Shown here: positions 17,723-26,275 of the stretch, one piece after another
Numbering within the stretch: position 1 is the first letter of the stretch
Layout: each line of letters starts with the position of its first letter
NCBI GenBank assembly: GCA_045627805.1
Contig: JAZQOJ010000118.1
Coordinates: 1 to 50,944 of the forward strand
Direction: 5' to 3'
Length of the DNA stretch: 50,944 bases
Source of the DNA: UBA1756 sp045627805
GTDB taxonomy: Bacteria; Bacteroidota; Bacteroidia; Bacteroidales; WCHB1-69
Program-made: the position numbers and the translations under genes
The notes under the pieces: model-generated
The model's database searches: none
What the model saw: the letters and a program-made list of their open reading frames with translations, nothing else
What the model was told of the DNA's origin: nothing

Positions 17723-20700
17723 ATGAAAATTCAGAAACTTATCATTCATAATATCGCATCCATTGAAGATGCCACCATCGATTTCGAACAGGATCCGCTG
17801 TCAAGCAGCGAGGTTTTCCTGATCACCGGAAAGACGGGCGCGGGCAAGTCCACCATCCTCGACGCGATCTGCCTGGCGCTCTACGCGGAGACGCCGCGTA
17901 TGAAGAACACGAAAATGCAGGGCGACACGAGCGACGGCGACAAAACGATGAAGATTGACGACGTGCGCCAGCTGATGCGCAGAAACACCGGGGAAGCATC
18001 CGCCACGCTGACTTTCACCGGGCAAAACGGTGTCCCGTACGAAGCGAAATGGTCGGTGGCTCGGGCGCGCAAGCAGACAACCGGGAACATTCAAGCCAAA
18101 GATTGGCAACTCACGAACCTCCAAACGGGAAAAGTTCTTAACAAGGACAAGGAAATCGCAGCTGAAATAAAGGAAGCCATCGGACTGGATTTCAAGCAGT
18201 TCTGCCGCACCACAATGCTGGCGCAGGGCGATTTTACCCGTTTTCTGAACAGCGAGGACAACGAGAAGGCCGAGATTCTGGAGAAAATCACCGGCGTGGA
18301 TATCTATTCCAAAATCGGTGCCAAAATCTATGGACTGACCGAAGAGAAAAGGGACGACTGGGCGTTCGCCCAAAGACTGGTTGCCGGAACGAAAACCCTC
18401 ACCGACGAGGAAATTGAGGAACGGAATCGTCAAATACAAACATTGGAACAAAATTACAATGAGCAAAAAGCTTTGAGCGAGAAAGAGACCGGCAAGCACA
18501 AATGGCTCGAATCGGAAAGGAATCTGAAGTCATCGGTGGAGAAAGCGATGGAGAGTTTCAGGATTGCAACAGAAACCGTTAACAATGAGGAATTTAAGCA
18601 GCAGGAAACGCTGGTCGCTGAATGGAATTCCACTATTGAGGCACGCAACTGGCTGCAAAGCGGTAAGAAAGCGAAAAAGGACCAGGAGACAGCGGAACAG
18701 AACATTGACGAATTGCAGAAAAGATACGCCACCCTGTTAGGAGGAAAACAGTTCGCGGAAACTGAAACCGACCAACTCCATAATCAAATCAAGCTTTGCG
18801 CCGATTTTATAGAAAGCGAAAAGGAAAAAGCGCCAATGTACGAAAACGCCCAAACCATCGTGGGTTATTTGAATACCATTGCGGATGGGCGTTCGCAGAT
18901 TGAGCAAAACAAGAAGTTTATCAATCAAGAAAAGCAAGCGCTCAAGAACCAATGGCAGCCGAAACTGAACAAAGCCATTGACGCTGAAAATGCCGCAACA
19001 ACGGCGTTCAACGCTCAAGAAACCAAAGTGAAGGAGCAGGAAAACGCCTTGAAAGCACTCGATATGCAAGGGCTCCGCAAAAAATTCAATGCCACCAATG
19101 AAATTTTGGGAAACATCGGCATTGCAAATGAACGCCTTGCCCATCTGGAGAATGAGAAAAAACGGATGGAGGATTGGAAGCAAAAAATCGCCCAACAATT
19201 AAAGGAAATAGAAGAGAAGAAAAAACAATCCGATGAAATGAATGCGCCACTTCGCGACGCTGAACTGATCTGGAAAACAAAAAAAGAAGATCTTGATAAA
19301 CAGAAAGATACAGTTGATAAGTTTGCCAAGACGCTGCGTTCCAAACTGCATTTAGGCGATACCTGTCCCGTGTGCCGTCAGAAAATCGCCACCGAAATGC
19401 CGCACGAGGAAGAGCTCTCCGCACTGTTCGCCCAGCTCGAAGAGGCAGTAAGGCAAGCCGAAAACAAGTACAACTCACTGAATTCCAAAAAGATTGAACT
19501 TGATGCGGAAATCAAAACCGCAACAGACAATTATAGCAAAGACCAAAAAGCATTTGCTACCGACACATCGGTTGCCGAAGCAAAGGCAAAAGCCCTTGAA
19601 TATTGCCAAAAATGCGGAATTGATTCCATAGACGACAATACACGCCCCACTCTCAATAGTTTAGAGAAGAAAACCAAGGCCGACAAGGAGAAATTTGAGA
19701 GCCAGCTCAATGACGGTACGAAGAAAGAACAAGACTTGGATGAGCTTCGCAAAGCACTGGAAATCAAACAAAAAGAAAAAGAAGAACGGAGCAGCGAAAA
19801 GAATGCGGCCGAGCAAGACAAGTTGTACTGTGCACAACGCATTGAGCAAGCAGAAAATCTCGCCAAAGCCAAAACAGACGATGTAAGTAAAGCGGAAGAA
19901 AATGCGAAAAAACTCATTGTTTGTGCGGATTGGGAACACGACTGGACTCAATTTCCGAAAGAATTTGCCGCAGAATTGACCCAAGCAACGCAAAACTACA
20001 ACCAAAAAGTAAACGAGAATCAAGCTCTTAAACCGAAATACGATTCCGCAAAAGAAAACTGCAACCAAGTGACATCGGTCGTCAAGAAGATTTGCGATGA
20101 AATGCCCGAATGGAGCGGAACCGTGCCCTCAAATGCTGTAAAAATCCCGAATTTGCTGGCTGAGGCCAACGACGTTAGAACCCAACTGGCAAGCGAACTT
20201 GAGAGTTTGAAGAAAGCGAAAGCGGAACGCGAGAACTGCCGCAACCGCCTTACCGATTTTTTCAATCGCAATGTGAATCTCAATTTAGACAGACTTACAG
20301 AGCTCAACCAACTGGATTCCAACCAAATACTCAATCTCAATAGTCAATTGGAACAGAAACGCCAAAACGTTGCGTCGACTACGAGCGTGCTCGAAAACGC
20401 CACCCAGCAACACACGGAACACCAGAAAGGCAAACCGGAACTGGCTGAAGACGAGACTTTGGAACAGCTGGCAGCACGCATAGAAGAAATCGACGAGGAG
20501 ATGCGCGAGATCAATGAGAAGAAGGGTGCCGTCCGTCAGGAACTGAATTCGGATAACGAGAACAAGACAAAGCTGGCCGAACTGATTGCCGACGAGAATA
20601 AAAAGAAGGCCGATTACCAGAAGTGGTCGCGGCTGAACCAGCTCATCGGCGACGCAAAGGGCAACAAGTTCCGCAAAATCGCCCAAAGCTATGTGTTGGC

Positions 20701-21121
20701 GAACCTGATTCATTCCGCCAACAACTATATGCGCACGCTCACCGACAGGTACACGCTGAAAGTTGAACCAGGCACCTTCGTCATCCTGATTGAAGACGCC
20801 TACCAGGGATTTTCCACGCGAGCTGCGAGCACCATTTCCGGAGGCGAGAGTTTCCTTGTATCGCTCGCTTTGGCACTGGCGCTCAGCGACATCGGGCAGT
20901 CGTTCTCGGCCGACACACTCTTCATTGACGAAGGTTTCGGCACGCTCAGCGGAGAGCCGCTTCAAAATGCGGTGAATACCCTGCGCTCTCTCCACTCAAA
21001 AGCCGGACGCCACGTGGGCATCATCTCGCACGTGGAGGAACTGCAAGAACGCATTCCCGTGCAAATCCAAGTCCTTCAGGACGGGAACAATTCAAGCAGC
21101 AAGATCAAAATCGTGCCGTAA
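17723..21121 (+). CDS. sbcC: Exonuclease subunit SbcC (Rad50-like ATPase)
   Basis: SMC-like ATPase of SbcCD. Of 1132 residues, the N-terminal Walker A GKTGAGKST (36-44) and the C-terminal signature SGGESFLVSLALALALSD (around 1040) with Walker B TLFIDEGFGTLS form the split ABC head. Between them are two long coiled coils rich in Lys, Glu, Gln and Ala, with the zinc hook CPVC (C548, C551) at the middle. The architecture and length match the family. It is in an operon with sbcD and converges with folC, 14 bases apart. Confidence 0.95.
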   Translation: MKIQKLIIHNIASIEDATIDFEQDPLSSSEVFLITGKTGAGKSTILDAICLALYAETPRMKNTKMQGDTSDGDKTMKIDDVRQLMRRNTGEASATLTFTGQNGVPYEAKWSVARARKQTTGNIQAKDWQLTNLQTGKVLNKDKEIAAEIKEAIGLDFKQFCRTTMLAQGDFTRFLNSEDNEKAEILEKITGVDIYSKIGAKIYGLTEEKRDDWAFAQRLVAGTKTLTDEEIEERNRQIQTLEQNYNEQKALSEKETGKHKWLESERNLKSSVEKAMESFRIATETVNNEEFKQQETLVAEWNSTIEARNWLQSGKKAKKDQETAEQNIDELQKRYATLLGGKQFAETETDQLHNQIKLCADFIESEKEKAPMYENAQTIVGYLNTIADGRSQIEQNKKFINQEKQALKNQWQPKLNKAIDAENAATTAFNAQETKVKEQENALKALDMQGLRKKFNATNEILGNIGIANERLAHLENEKKRMEDWKQKIAQQLKEIEEKKKQSDEMNAPLRDAELIWKTKKEDLDKQKDTVDKFAKTLRSKLHLGDTCPVCRQKIATEMPHEEELSALFAQLEEAVRQAENKYNSLNSKKIELDAEIKTATDNYSKDQKAFATDTSVAEAKAKALEYCQKCGIDSIDDNTRPTLNSLEKKTKADKEKFESQLNDGTKKEQDLDELRKALEIKQKEKEERSSEKNAAEQDKLYCAQRIEQAENLAKAKTDDVSKAEENAKKLIVCADWEHDWTQFPKEFAAELTQATQNYNQKVNENQALKPKYDSAKENCNQVTSVVKKICDEMPEWSGTVPSNAVKIPNLLAEANDVRTQLASELESLKKAKAERENCRNRLTDFFNRNVNLNLDRLTELNQLDSNQILNLNSQLEQKRQNVASTTSVLENATQQHTEHQKGKPELAEDETLEQLAARIEEIDEEMREINEKKGAVRQELNSDNENKTKLAELIADENKKKADYQKWSRLNQLIGDAKGNKFRKIAQSYVLANLIHSANNYMRTLTDRYTLKVEPGTFVILIEDAYQGFSTRAASTISGGESFLVSLALALALSDIGQSFSADTLFIDEGFGTLSGEPLQNAVNTLRSLHSKAGRHVGIISHVEELQERIPVQIQVLQDGNNSSSKIKIVP

Positions 21122-21135
21122 AAACAGGAGCGGAA

Positions 21136-22446
21136 TCACTCGGCAAGTTCACGCTTGGCATACCGCAACAAGTCGGCCACAATAAAGGTGCTTCCCCCCA
21201 CATAAATGGCATCGCTGGGGAGAATCCTGCTGCGCAATTCCTCATAAGTCTCATACACGGGAAGGGCGCTGCAACGCACTGACAATCCGACTGTTGACAT
21301 TTTTTCCGCGATCACGGAGGGCTCTTCCGCACGGGCCACAGAGGCCTTGCAAACGACATACTCCGCCCTTTGCGGAAGCAAGTGTACGATGGCATCAATG
21401 TCTTTGTCGTTGACAAAACCAATGATCGCATACAACTGATTGCACTTCAATGCGTTAAGCTGTTTTGCCAGATAAGCGAAACCGCCGCTGTTATGCCCAG
21501 TATCGCAAATGGTGAGAGGGGCCTTAGCAAGAACCTGCCATCTTCCTTCCAAATGTGTATTAATCAAAACATTCTCAATCGCTTTACGAATATATTGGGC
21601 GGCATTTTCAGGTTGATGCAAAGTAACAATTCGTACAAAAGTAGCCACATTTTCCAACTGATAATCTCCCATTAAGGGAAGTTTAACATCCTGAATATCA
21701 ATATTATCAGCGATATGGATATGAATATTACGGTAAAAAGTGTTCGGTTCGCTGCAAGCGTCGCACACTTTCACGTCATCAGCCATATAAAGCGGGCTAC
21801 GGAGTTCAGCCGCTCGAGACTCAAATACGGGCAAGGTTTCGGGCTGCCTCTTCCCTATCACGGCCGGCACGCCAGCTTTCATAATGCCGGCCTTCTCGTA
21901 GGCGATTTTGGCAAGCGTGTCGCCCAGCAACTGCGTGTGGTCCAAGGAGATATTGGTAATTGCCGTCAAGTCGGGAGTTATGATGTTGGTAGCATCAAGA
22001 CGCCCGCCCAGCCCGACTTCAATGATGGCGATATCCACTTTTTCCTGTGCGAAACAATGGAATGCCAGCGCCGTTGTCATTTCAAAAAAAGACGGCTCAA
22101 TCTTTTGAAAATCAGCATTATACTTTTCAAAAAAATCCACAACGGACGCCTTTGAGATCATCTCGCCGTTGATTTTGATGCGCTCGCGGAAATCCACAAG
22201 ATGCGGCGAAGTGTAAAGTCCGACCTTCCACCCCATTTCCTGATAGAAAGAAGACAAGAGGTGTGTGACGGAGCCCTTGCCGTTGGTGCCCGCGACGTGG
22301 ATGCTACGGAACTGGTTTTCTGGATGTTGCAAAACGGCCATCAGGGCCTCAATGTTTTCAAAACCCTCTTTATAAGCACTGCTTCCAATCTTATGATACA
22401 TCGGCAACGCTTGAAAGATATCGTTCAATATCTGTTCGTAAGTCAT
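21136..22446 (-). CDS. folC: Bifunctional folylpolyglutamate / dihydrofolate synthase
   Basis: Adds glutamate to dihydropteroate and to reduced folates, an ATP-dependent Mur-ligase-like reaction in the cytoplasm. The 436-residue protein has the P-loop AGTNGKGSV, the lid segment YTSPHLVDFRERI, the catalytic EVGLGGRLDATN and TNISLDH motifs and the Mur-ligase C-terminal domain with DTGHN. Its start overlaps the stop codon of the retropepsin-like gene by one base, so these two are translationally coupled at the end of the mtgA-lpdA run. Confidence 0.94.
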   Translation of the reverse strand: MTYEQILNDIFQALPMYHKIGSSAYKEGFENIEALMAVLQHPENQFRSIHVAGTNGKGSVTHLLSSFYQEMGWKVGLYTSPHLVDFRERIKINGEMISKASVVDFFEKYNADFQKIEPSFFEMTTALAFHCFAQEKVDIAIIEVGLGGRLDATNIITPDLTAITNISLDHTQLLGDTLAKIAYEKAGIMKAGVPAVIGKRQPETLPVFESRAAELRSPLYMADDVKVCDACSEPNTFYRNIHIHIADNIDIQDVKLPLMGDYQLENVATFVRIVTLHQPENAAQYIRKAIENVLINTHLEGRWQVLAKAPLTICDTGHNSGGFAYLAKQLNALKCNQLYAIIGFVNDKDIDAIVHLLPQRAEYVVCKASVARAEEPSVIAEKMSTVGLSVRCSALPVYETYEELRSRILPSDAIYVGGSTFIVADLLRYAKRELAE

Positions 22447-22877
22447 TAAGAATTAGATTTTTGAATCGTCAATATCTGTTTATCGTAATCAATTACTGCG
22501 TGATGTTTCACGAGGAAATCGCCACCAAGAATGCCCTGTATCGGCTTGAACCCAGCGGCTACATACATTTCATTCACGGGATCCAAGTCAAGCAAGCGCA
22601 CCGTTTGCGAAGGGAAACGCGACCGGCCGAGTTTCAGCCCGTCGATTTCAGCGATGACCGTTTCGAAATCGGCGCCTCCGATACCCACATTCACATCATC
22701 CTGTCCAACGATCTGTATTCCATCGTTTTGTAGCGACTGAATGAAGGAACGATTAAAGCAAGTGTGATTGGCGCCCGTATCGATGAGGAGGAGCAACGGC
22801 TGCTGTTGCAAACGAGCCCTGACTACAATATGAAAACCCTCTGGGTCGAGTTCCCAGAGGGATAGTTTTACCTGCAT
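22446..22877 (-). CDS. Retropepsin-like aspartic protease domain protein
   Basis: Small protein of 143 residues with a clan AA (retropepsin-like) fold. The active-site motif LLLIDTGANHTCF (D-T-G) lies near residue 35, and the second half contains the ILGGDFLVKHHAVIDY segment that matches the family's ILG-x-D-x-L motif. There is one catalytic Asp-Thr-Gly, as in proteins that must dimerise to be active. There is no signal peptide, so it is predicted cytoplasmic; substrate unknown. It lies 10 bases after lpdA and overlaps folC by one base. It could instead be a non-proteolytic relative. Confidence 0.8.
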   Translation of the reverse strand: MQVKLSLWELDPEGFHIVVRARLQQQPLLLLIDTGANHTCFNRSFIQSLQNDGIQIVGQDDVNVGIGGADFETVIAEIDGLKLGRSRFPSQTVRLLDLDPVNEMYVAAGFKPIQGILGGDFLVKHHAVIDYDKQILTIQKSNS

Positions 22878-22887
22878 AGCGGAACGA

Positions 22888-24282
22888 TTAAAGATGCACG
22901 CATTCGTTGTAAGCGTTGGCGGCTGCTTCCATAATCGCCTCAGAGAGAGTGGGATGCGGATGCACAGCGTGAATCAGTTCAGGTCCCTTAACGTGCTGCT
23001 GACGTGCCAGCACAATGCCGGACACCATTTCGGTGACGTTTTCGCCAATCATATGGCAGCCCAGTATCTCGTCGGTATTCTTATCGAAGATGAGTTTGAT
23101 CATACCGTCGCGGTTTCCAGCGGCCGTGGCCTTTCCCGACGCGGTGAACGGGAACTTGCCAATACGCAACTCGTAGCCCGCCTCCAACGCCTTCTTCTCG
23201 GTAAGGCCAACGGAAGCGATTTCGGGAGCCGTGTAGGTGCAGCCAGGAATGTTCTTGTAATCAACGGGAACCGGGTTCAGCCCGGCAATCTTTTCAACAC
23301 AGACGAGCGCCTCGTGGGAAGCCACGTGCGCCAATGCGGGACCGGGAACGATGTCGCCGATAGCGTAAACGCCTGGACAGTTCGTGCGGTAGTATTCATC
23401 CACCAGGACTTTGCCGCGCTCAACGCTGATGCCCAGCTTTTCCAGTCCGAGGCCCACGATATTGGTTTCAACGCCCACTGCAGAGAGCACCACATCACAT
23501 TCGATCTCAATGATTTTCTCCTTGGCATCCTTCACGGTCACCTTGCATTTTTCGCCCGTTGTGTCCACACTTTGCACAGCAGAAGAGGTCATCACTTTCA
23601 CGCCGTTCTTGCGGAAGGCGCGCTCCAACTGCTTGGAGATTTCCTCGTCTTCGACGGGAACTATGTTAGGGAGGAATTCCACGATGGTGACTTTCGTTCC
23701 CAGCGAGGAATAGAAATGAGCGAACTCACTGCCGATAGCGCCGGAGCCCATCACCACCATTGATTCGGGGAGTTTGGGAAGGGTGAGTGCCATTCGGTAA
23801 CCGATCACCTTTTCTCCATCTTGCTTAATGTGAGGAAGTTCCTTTGAGTGCGCGCCGGTTGCCAGAATGATATGGTCGGCCTCGTACAGTGCCGTGCCTC
23901 CGTCGTTCAGATCCACGCTCACGCAGCGGTCCTTCGTCAGCGTGGCGAAGCCCTCAATCACGTCAACATTGTTCTTTTTCAACAAAAACTGCACGCCTTT
24001 GCTCATCGTTTCCGCAACGGTACGGCTGCGGCGAACGATTGCGTCAAAGTCTGCTTTGGCTTCTCCTTCAATCTTAATGCCGTAATTCTCAGCGTGTTTC
24101 AAATAATTGTAAACCTGAGCTGACTTGAGCAGCGCCTTGGTAGGAATACAGCCCCAATTCAAGCAGATTCCGCCAAGTTCGGCGCTTTCCACGATAGCGG
24201 TTTTCAAATTGAGCTGGCTGGCGCGAATGGCTGCCACATAACCTCCGGGACCACTCCCGATAACGATGACGTCGTATTTCAT
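22888..24282 (-). CDS. lpdA: Dihydrolipoyl dehydrogenase
   Basis: Flavoprotein E3 that reoxidises dihydrolipoamide with NAD+ in 2-oxoacid dehydrogenase complexes or the glycine cleavage system. The 464-residue protein has the FAD motif GSGPGGYVAA (9-18), the redox disulfide C40/C45 in GGICLNWGCIPTKA, the NAD-binding VMGSGAIGSEFA, AIGDIVPGP, and the C-terminal catalytic HPHPTLSE. No E1, E2 or glycine-cleavage gene lies beside it. It sits 11 bases after mtgA and 10 before the retropepsin-like gene. Confidence 0.95.
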   Translation of the reverse strand: MKYDVIVIGSGPGGYVAAIRASQLNLKTAIVESAELGGICLNWGCIPTKALLKSAQVYNYLKHAENYGIKIEGEAKADFDAIVRRSRTVAETMSKGVQFLLKKNNVDVIEGFATLTKDRCVSVDLNDGGTALYEADHIILATGAHSKELPHIKQDGEKVIGYRMALTLPKLPESMVVMGSGAIGSEFAHFYSSLGTKVTIVEFLPNIVPVEDEEISKQLERAFRKNGVKVMTSSAVQSVDTTGEKCKVTVKDAKEKIIEIECDVVLSAVGVETNIVGLGLEKLGISVERGKVLVDEYYRTNCPGVYAIGDIVPGPALAHVASHEALVCVEKIAGLNPVPVDYKNIPGCTYTAPEIASVGLTEKKALEAGYELRIGKFPFTASGKATAAGNRDGMIKLIFDKNTDEILGCHMIGENVTEMVSGIVLARQQHVKGPELIHAVHPHPTLSEAIMEAAANAYNECVHL

Positions 24283-24293
24283 AATTGATTGAT

Positions 24294-25109
24294 TTAGAAT
24301 TTATCTTTGATTTTTTGTTCTGCCTTGTCAAAAACCTTCTCCTTTGATTTCTCGGAACGCTTCTCGTAACGCTCGCGTGCCTTCCGGATGGTTTCCTCTT
24401 CGAAGTTCACTCGTCCGACTGCGCCCGACTGGCGTTGCACCTGCGAGGCACGCTTTTTCACATAGTGAGAAGGATGTGCTGCGTCGCGCTTGAGCGGGGC
24501 GGGATAGCAGGCCGTGATGAGCGCCGACTGGCGGAGCGTGAGTTTGTCGGCCGTGGTGTTGAAATAGTGCTCGGCCGCGGCCTCAGCGCCATAGATGCCA
24601 GTTCCCATCTCAATCACGTTGAGGTAAACTTCCATAATGCGCTCTTTGCCCCAAATGCGCTCTATCAGAAAAGTGAAGTAGCTTTCAAAGCCCTTGCGCA
24701 CCCACGACGACTTGGGCCACAGAAAAACATTCTTCGCGGTCTGCTGCGAAATCGTACTCGCCCCCCGATGCCTTCTGCCTGACTCTCTCTCTTTAATCGC
24801 CTGATTGATAGCGATATAGTCAAATCCTCTATGTCCCAGGAAATTGCCATCCTCCGAAGCGATGGCACATTTCACCATATTGGGAGAAATCTCATCCAGC
24901 GGACGCCACTCTTTCTCAATGGGGGCGCCTATCTGCACTTTGCGAATCAGCATCAAGGGCGTGACGGGAGGATTCACCCACTTGTACAGTACTGGCAACA
25001 GGATGCTCAGGATAAATAACGCCAGAATTATCTTACCCAATACCTGAAAAAATCTTTTCGCCGAGGTCTTTTTCTTTCCCTTGGATTTCGTCGTTTTTTT
25101 TGTCGCCAT
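24294..25109 (-). CDS. mtgA: Monofunctional peptidoglycan transglycosylase (GT51)
   Basis: Polymerises lipid II glycan chains at the inner membrane without a transpeptidase domain. The 271-residue protein starts with a Lys-rich cytoplasmic tail, then one membrane helix (about 20-42) and the GT51 domain with catalytic ASEDGNFLGHRGFDY and RGASTISQQTAKNVFLW, and KERIMEVYLNVIEMG. A charged C-terminal extension of about 50 residues follows. ATG at 25109 is chosen because the residues upstream fall over the promoter region. First gene of the mtgA-lpdA-retropepsin-folC run. Confidence 0.94.
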   Translation of the reverse strand: MATKKTTKSKGKKKTSAKRFFQVLGKIILALFILSILLPVLYKWVNPPVTPLMLIRKVQIGAPIEKEWRPLDEISPNMVKCAIASEDGNFLGHRGFDYIAINQAIKERESGRRHRGASTISQQTAKNVFLWPKSSWVRKGFESYFTFLIERIWGKERIMEVYLNVIEMGTGIYGAEAAAEHYFNTTADKLTLRQSALITACYPAPLKRDAAHPSHYVKKRASQVQRQSGAVGRVNFEEETIRKARERYEKRSEKSKEKVFDKAEQKIKDKF

Positions 25110-25127
25110 TTCCGCAAAAATTATTTG

Positions 25128-25135
25128 CAAAGTTA
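25128..25135 (-). promoter_or_regulatory. -7 box (TAACTTTG) for mtgA
   Basis: TAACTTTG on the minus strand lies 18 bases before mtgA, the same spacing as at nfeD. No TTG is seen at the -33 position. Confidence 0.5.
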
Positions 25136-25157
25136 CATAAAATTTTGATAATACCGG

Positions 25158-26171
25158 CTATTTTTTGAACTTGTTGCGAATATTCAAGACATAATCCGCC
25201 AATTGCTGAAGATTGTCATCGCTCAGCAACATCGCGAATGCCGGATACTGCGGCAACAAGTACTCGTAAATCTGGTAAGCATCGAACTTGCGCTCGTCAA
25301 GTGCCGCCTGCAAAACCTTGAAAGCGACCTGCTTCTTCATTTTCTTGTCGCCCACGGTCAACAGCGCCGCCACCGCCTCCTTGTTCTGCACCAAGCCATA
25401 GGGATCATCGCCCATCTCGTCGGCATACCCCGGCTCGTACTTCCAAACCGCATCCACCATTGCATACGGCAGCCAGAAATCGCTGTACGAAATGACCACA
25501 ACATTCTTTTCCCTTTCTTCATTATATTCCTCTGACAGAGCATATTGAGGTTCAAAATACCAATCGTTATAGACCATTTTTTTAGCAGCATAAATCGTGT
25601 TTAACATCTGCTGCAAACGCGGATTGTTACGGTTCAGCACCTTGGCGATGGTGATTTCCCTTACGGCACGGTCCTTCTGCCCCAACAGCAGGCAGGCGTG
25701 CGCCAGCCCCCAATGAGCAAGGTAGTCGATGGGATTGGCCTCCACGGCCTGCTCATAAAACTTGAGCGCCTCATTAAAATATCGCGATTGCAAATAGGTG
25801 TCGCCAATGTAAACCAGGCACTTATAGTAAGTCGGTTCCACTTTCAGCACCTCCTCATAATACTTTCTCGCCTGAACCAAATCGCCTTTTTCAAAACAAT
25901 CTTCCGCCTTTTGAAACAATTCCCCCGCATTCTCGCTCAGTTCATATTGCTTCACAATCAGGCCGCTGTCGGTCTCAACGCGGTAGAAATCATTCGTGAA
26001 AACAGGCCTGTCCGTGATTTCCGTACGAATCGGAGCGTCCAAAGACTTGAGTGTATAAGACACCGACGACTCGTCCATTTTCTGCAAAATCTCACTAATT
26101 GAATGGAAATTTTGAGCAAAGGAAACGGCAAATGCCGCAACAAAAAGAAGGGTAATTGCGATTTTTCTCAT
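25158..26171 (-). CDS. Exported tetratricopeptide-repeat protein
   Basis: Protein of 337 residues with a signal peptide (MRKIAITLLFVAAFAVSFAQ, cut after A19) and a TPR array from about 85 to 200: AGELFQKAEDCFEKGDLVQA, YKCLVYIGDTYLQSRYFNEA, and DYLAHWGLAHACLLLGQKDR. The C-terminal 130 residues have no recognised domain and contain the aromatic stretch YNDWYFEPQYALSEEYNE. Such proteins usually scaffold others in the periplasm; partners are unknown. It is flanked by topB upstream and mtgA downstream, each with its own intergenic space. Confidence 0.8.
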   Translation of the reverse strand: MRKIAITLLFVAAFAVSFAQNFHSISEILQKMDESSVSYTLKSLDAPIRTEITDRPVFTNDFYRVETDSGLIVKQYELSENAGELFQKAEDCFEKGDLVQARKYYEEVLKVEPTYYKCLVYIGDTYLQSRYFNEALKFYEQAVEANPIDYLAHWGLAHACLLLGQKDRAVREITIAKVLNRNNPRLQQMLNTIYAAKKMVYNDWYFEPQYALSEEYNEEREKNVVVISYSDFWLPYAMVDAVWKYEPGYADEMGDDPYGLVQNKEAVAALLTVGDKKMKKQVAFKVLQAALDERKFDAYQIYEYLLPQYPAFAMLLSDDNLQQLADYVLNIRNKFKK

Positions 26172-26191
26172 AAAAATAGAATTTTATGCTG

Positions 26192-26199
26192 CAAAGCTA
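26192..26199 (-). promoter_or_regulatory. -7 box (TAGCTTTG) for the TPR gene
   Basis: TAGCTTTG on the minus strand, 20 bases before the TPR start; fits TAnnTTTG. The -33 region has no clear TTG. Confidence 0.45.
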
Positions 26200-26275
26200 C
26201 AACAATTTTCAATACGGAAACACACTACGAACGGAAAAATGAGCAAAATAATGCCAACCGGTGCAACACAAAAAG

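Noticed and set aside
22894..23763. 289-residue open frame opposite lpdA
   Set aside because: Shadow of a strongly conserved gene; no domain, and low complexity in His and Arg.
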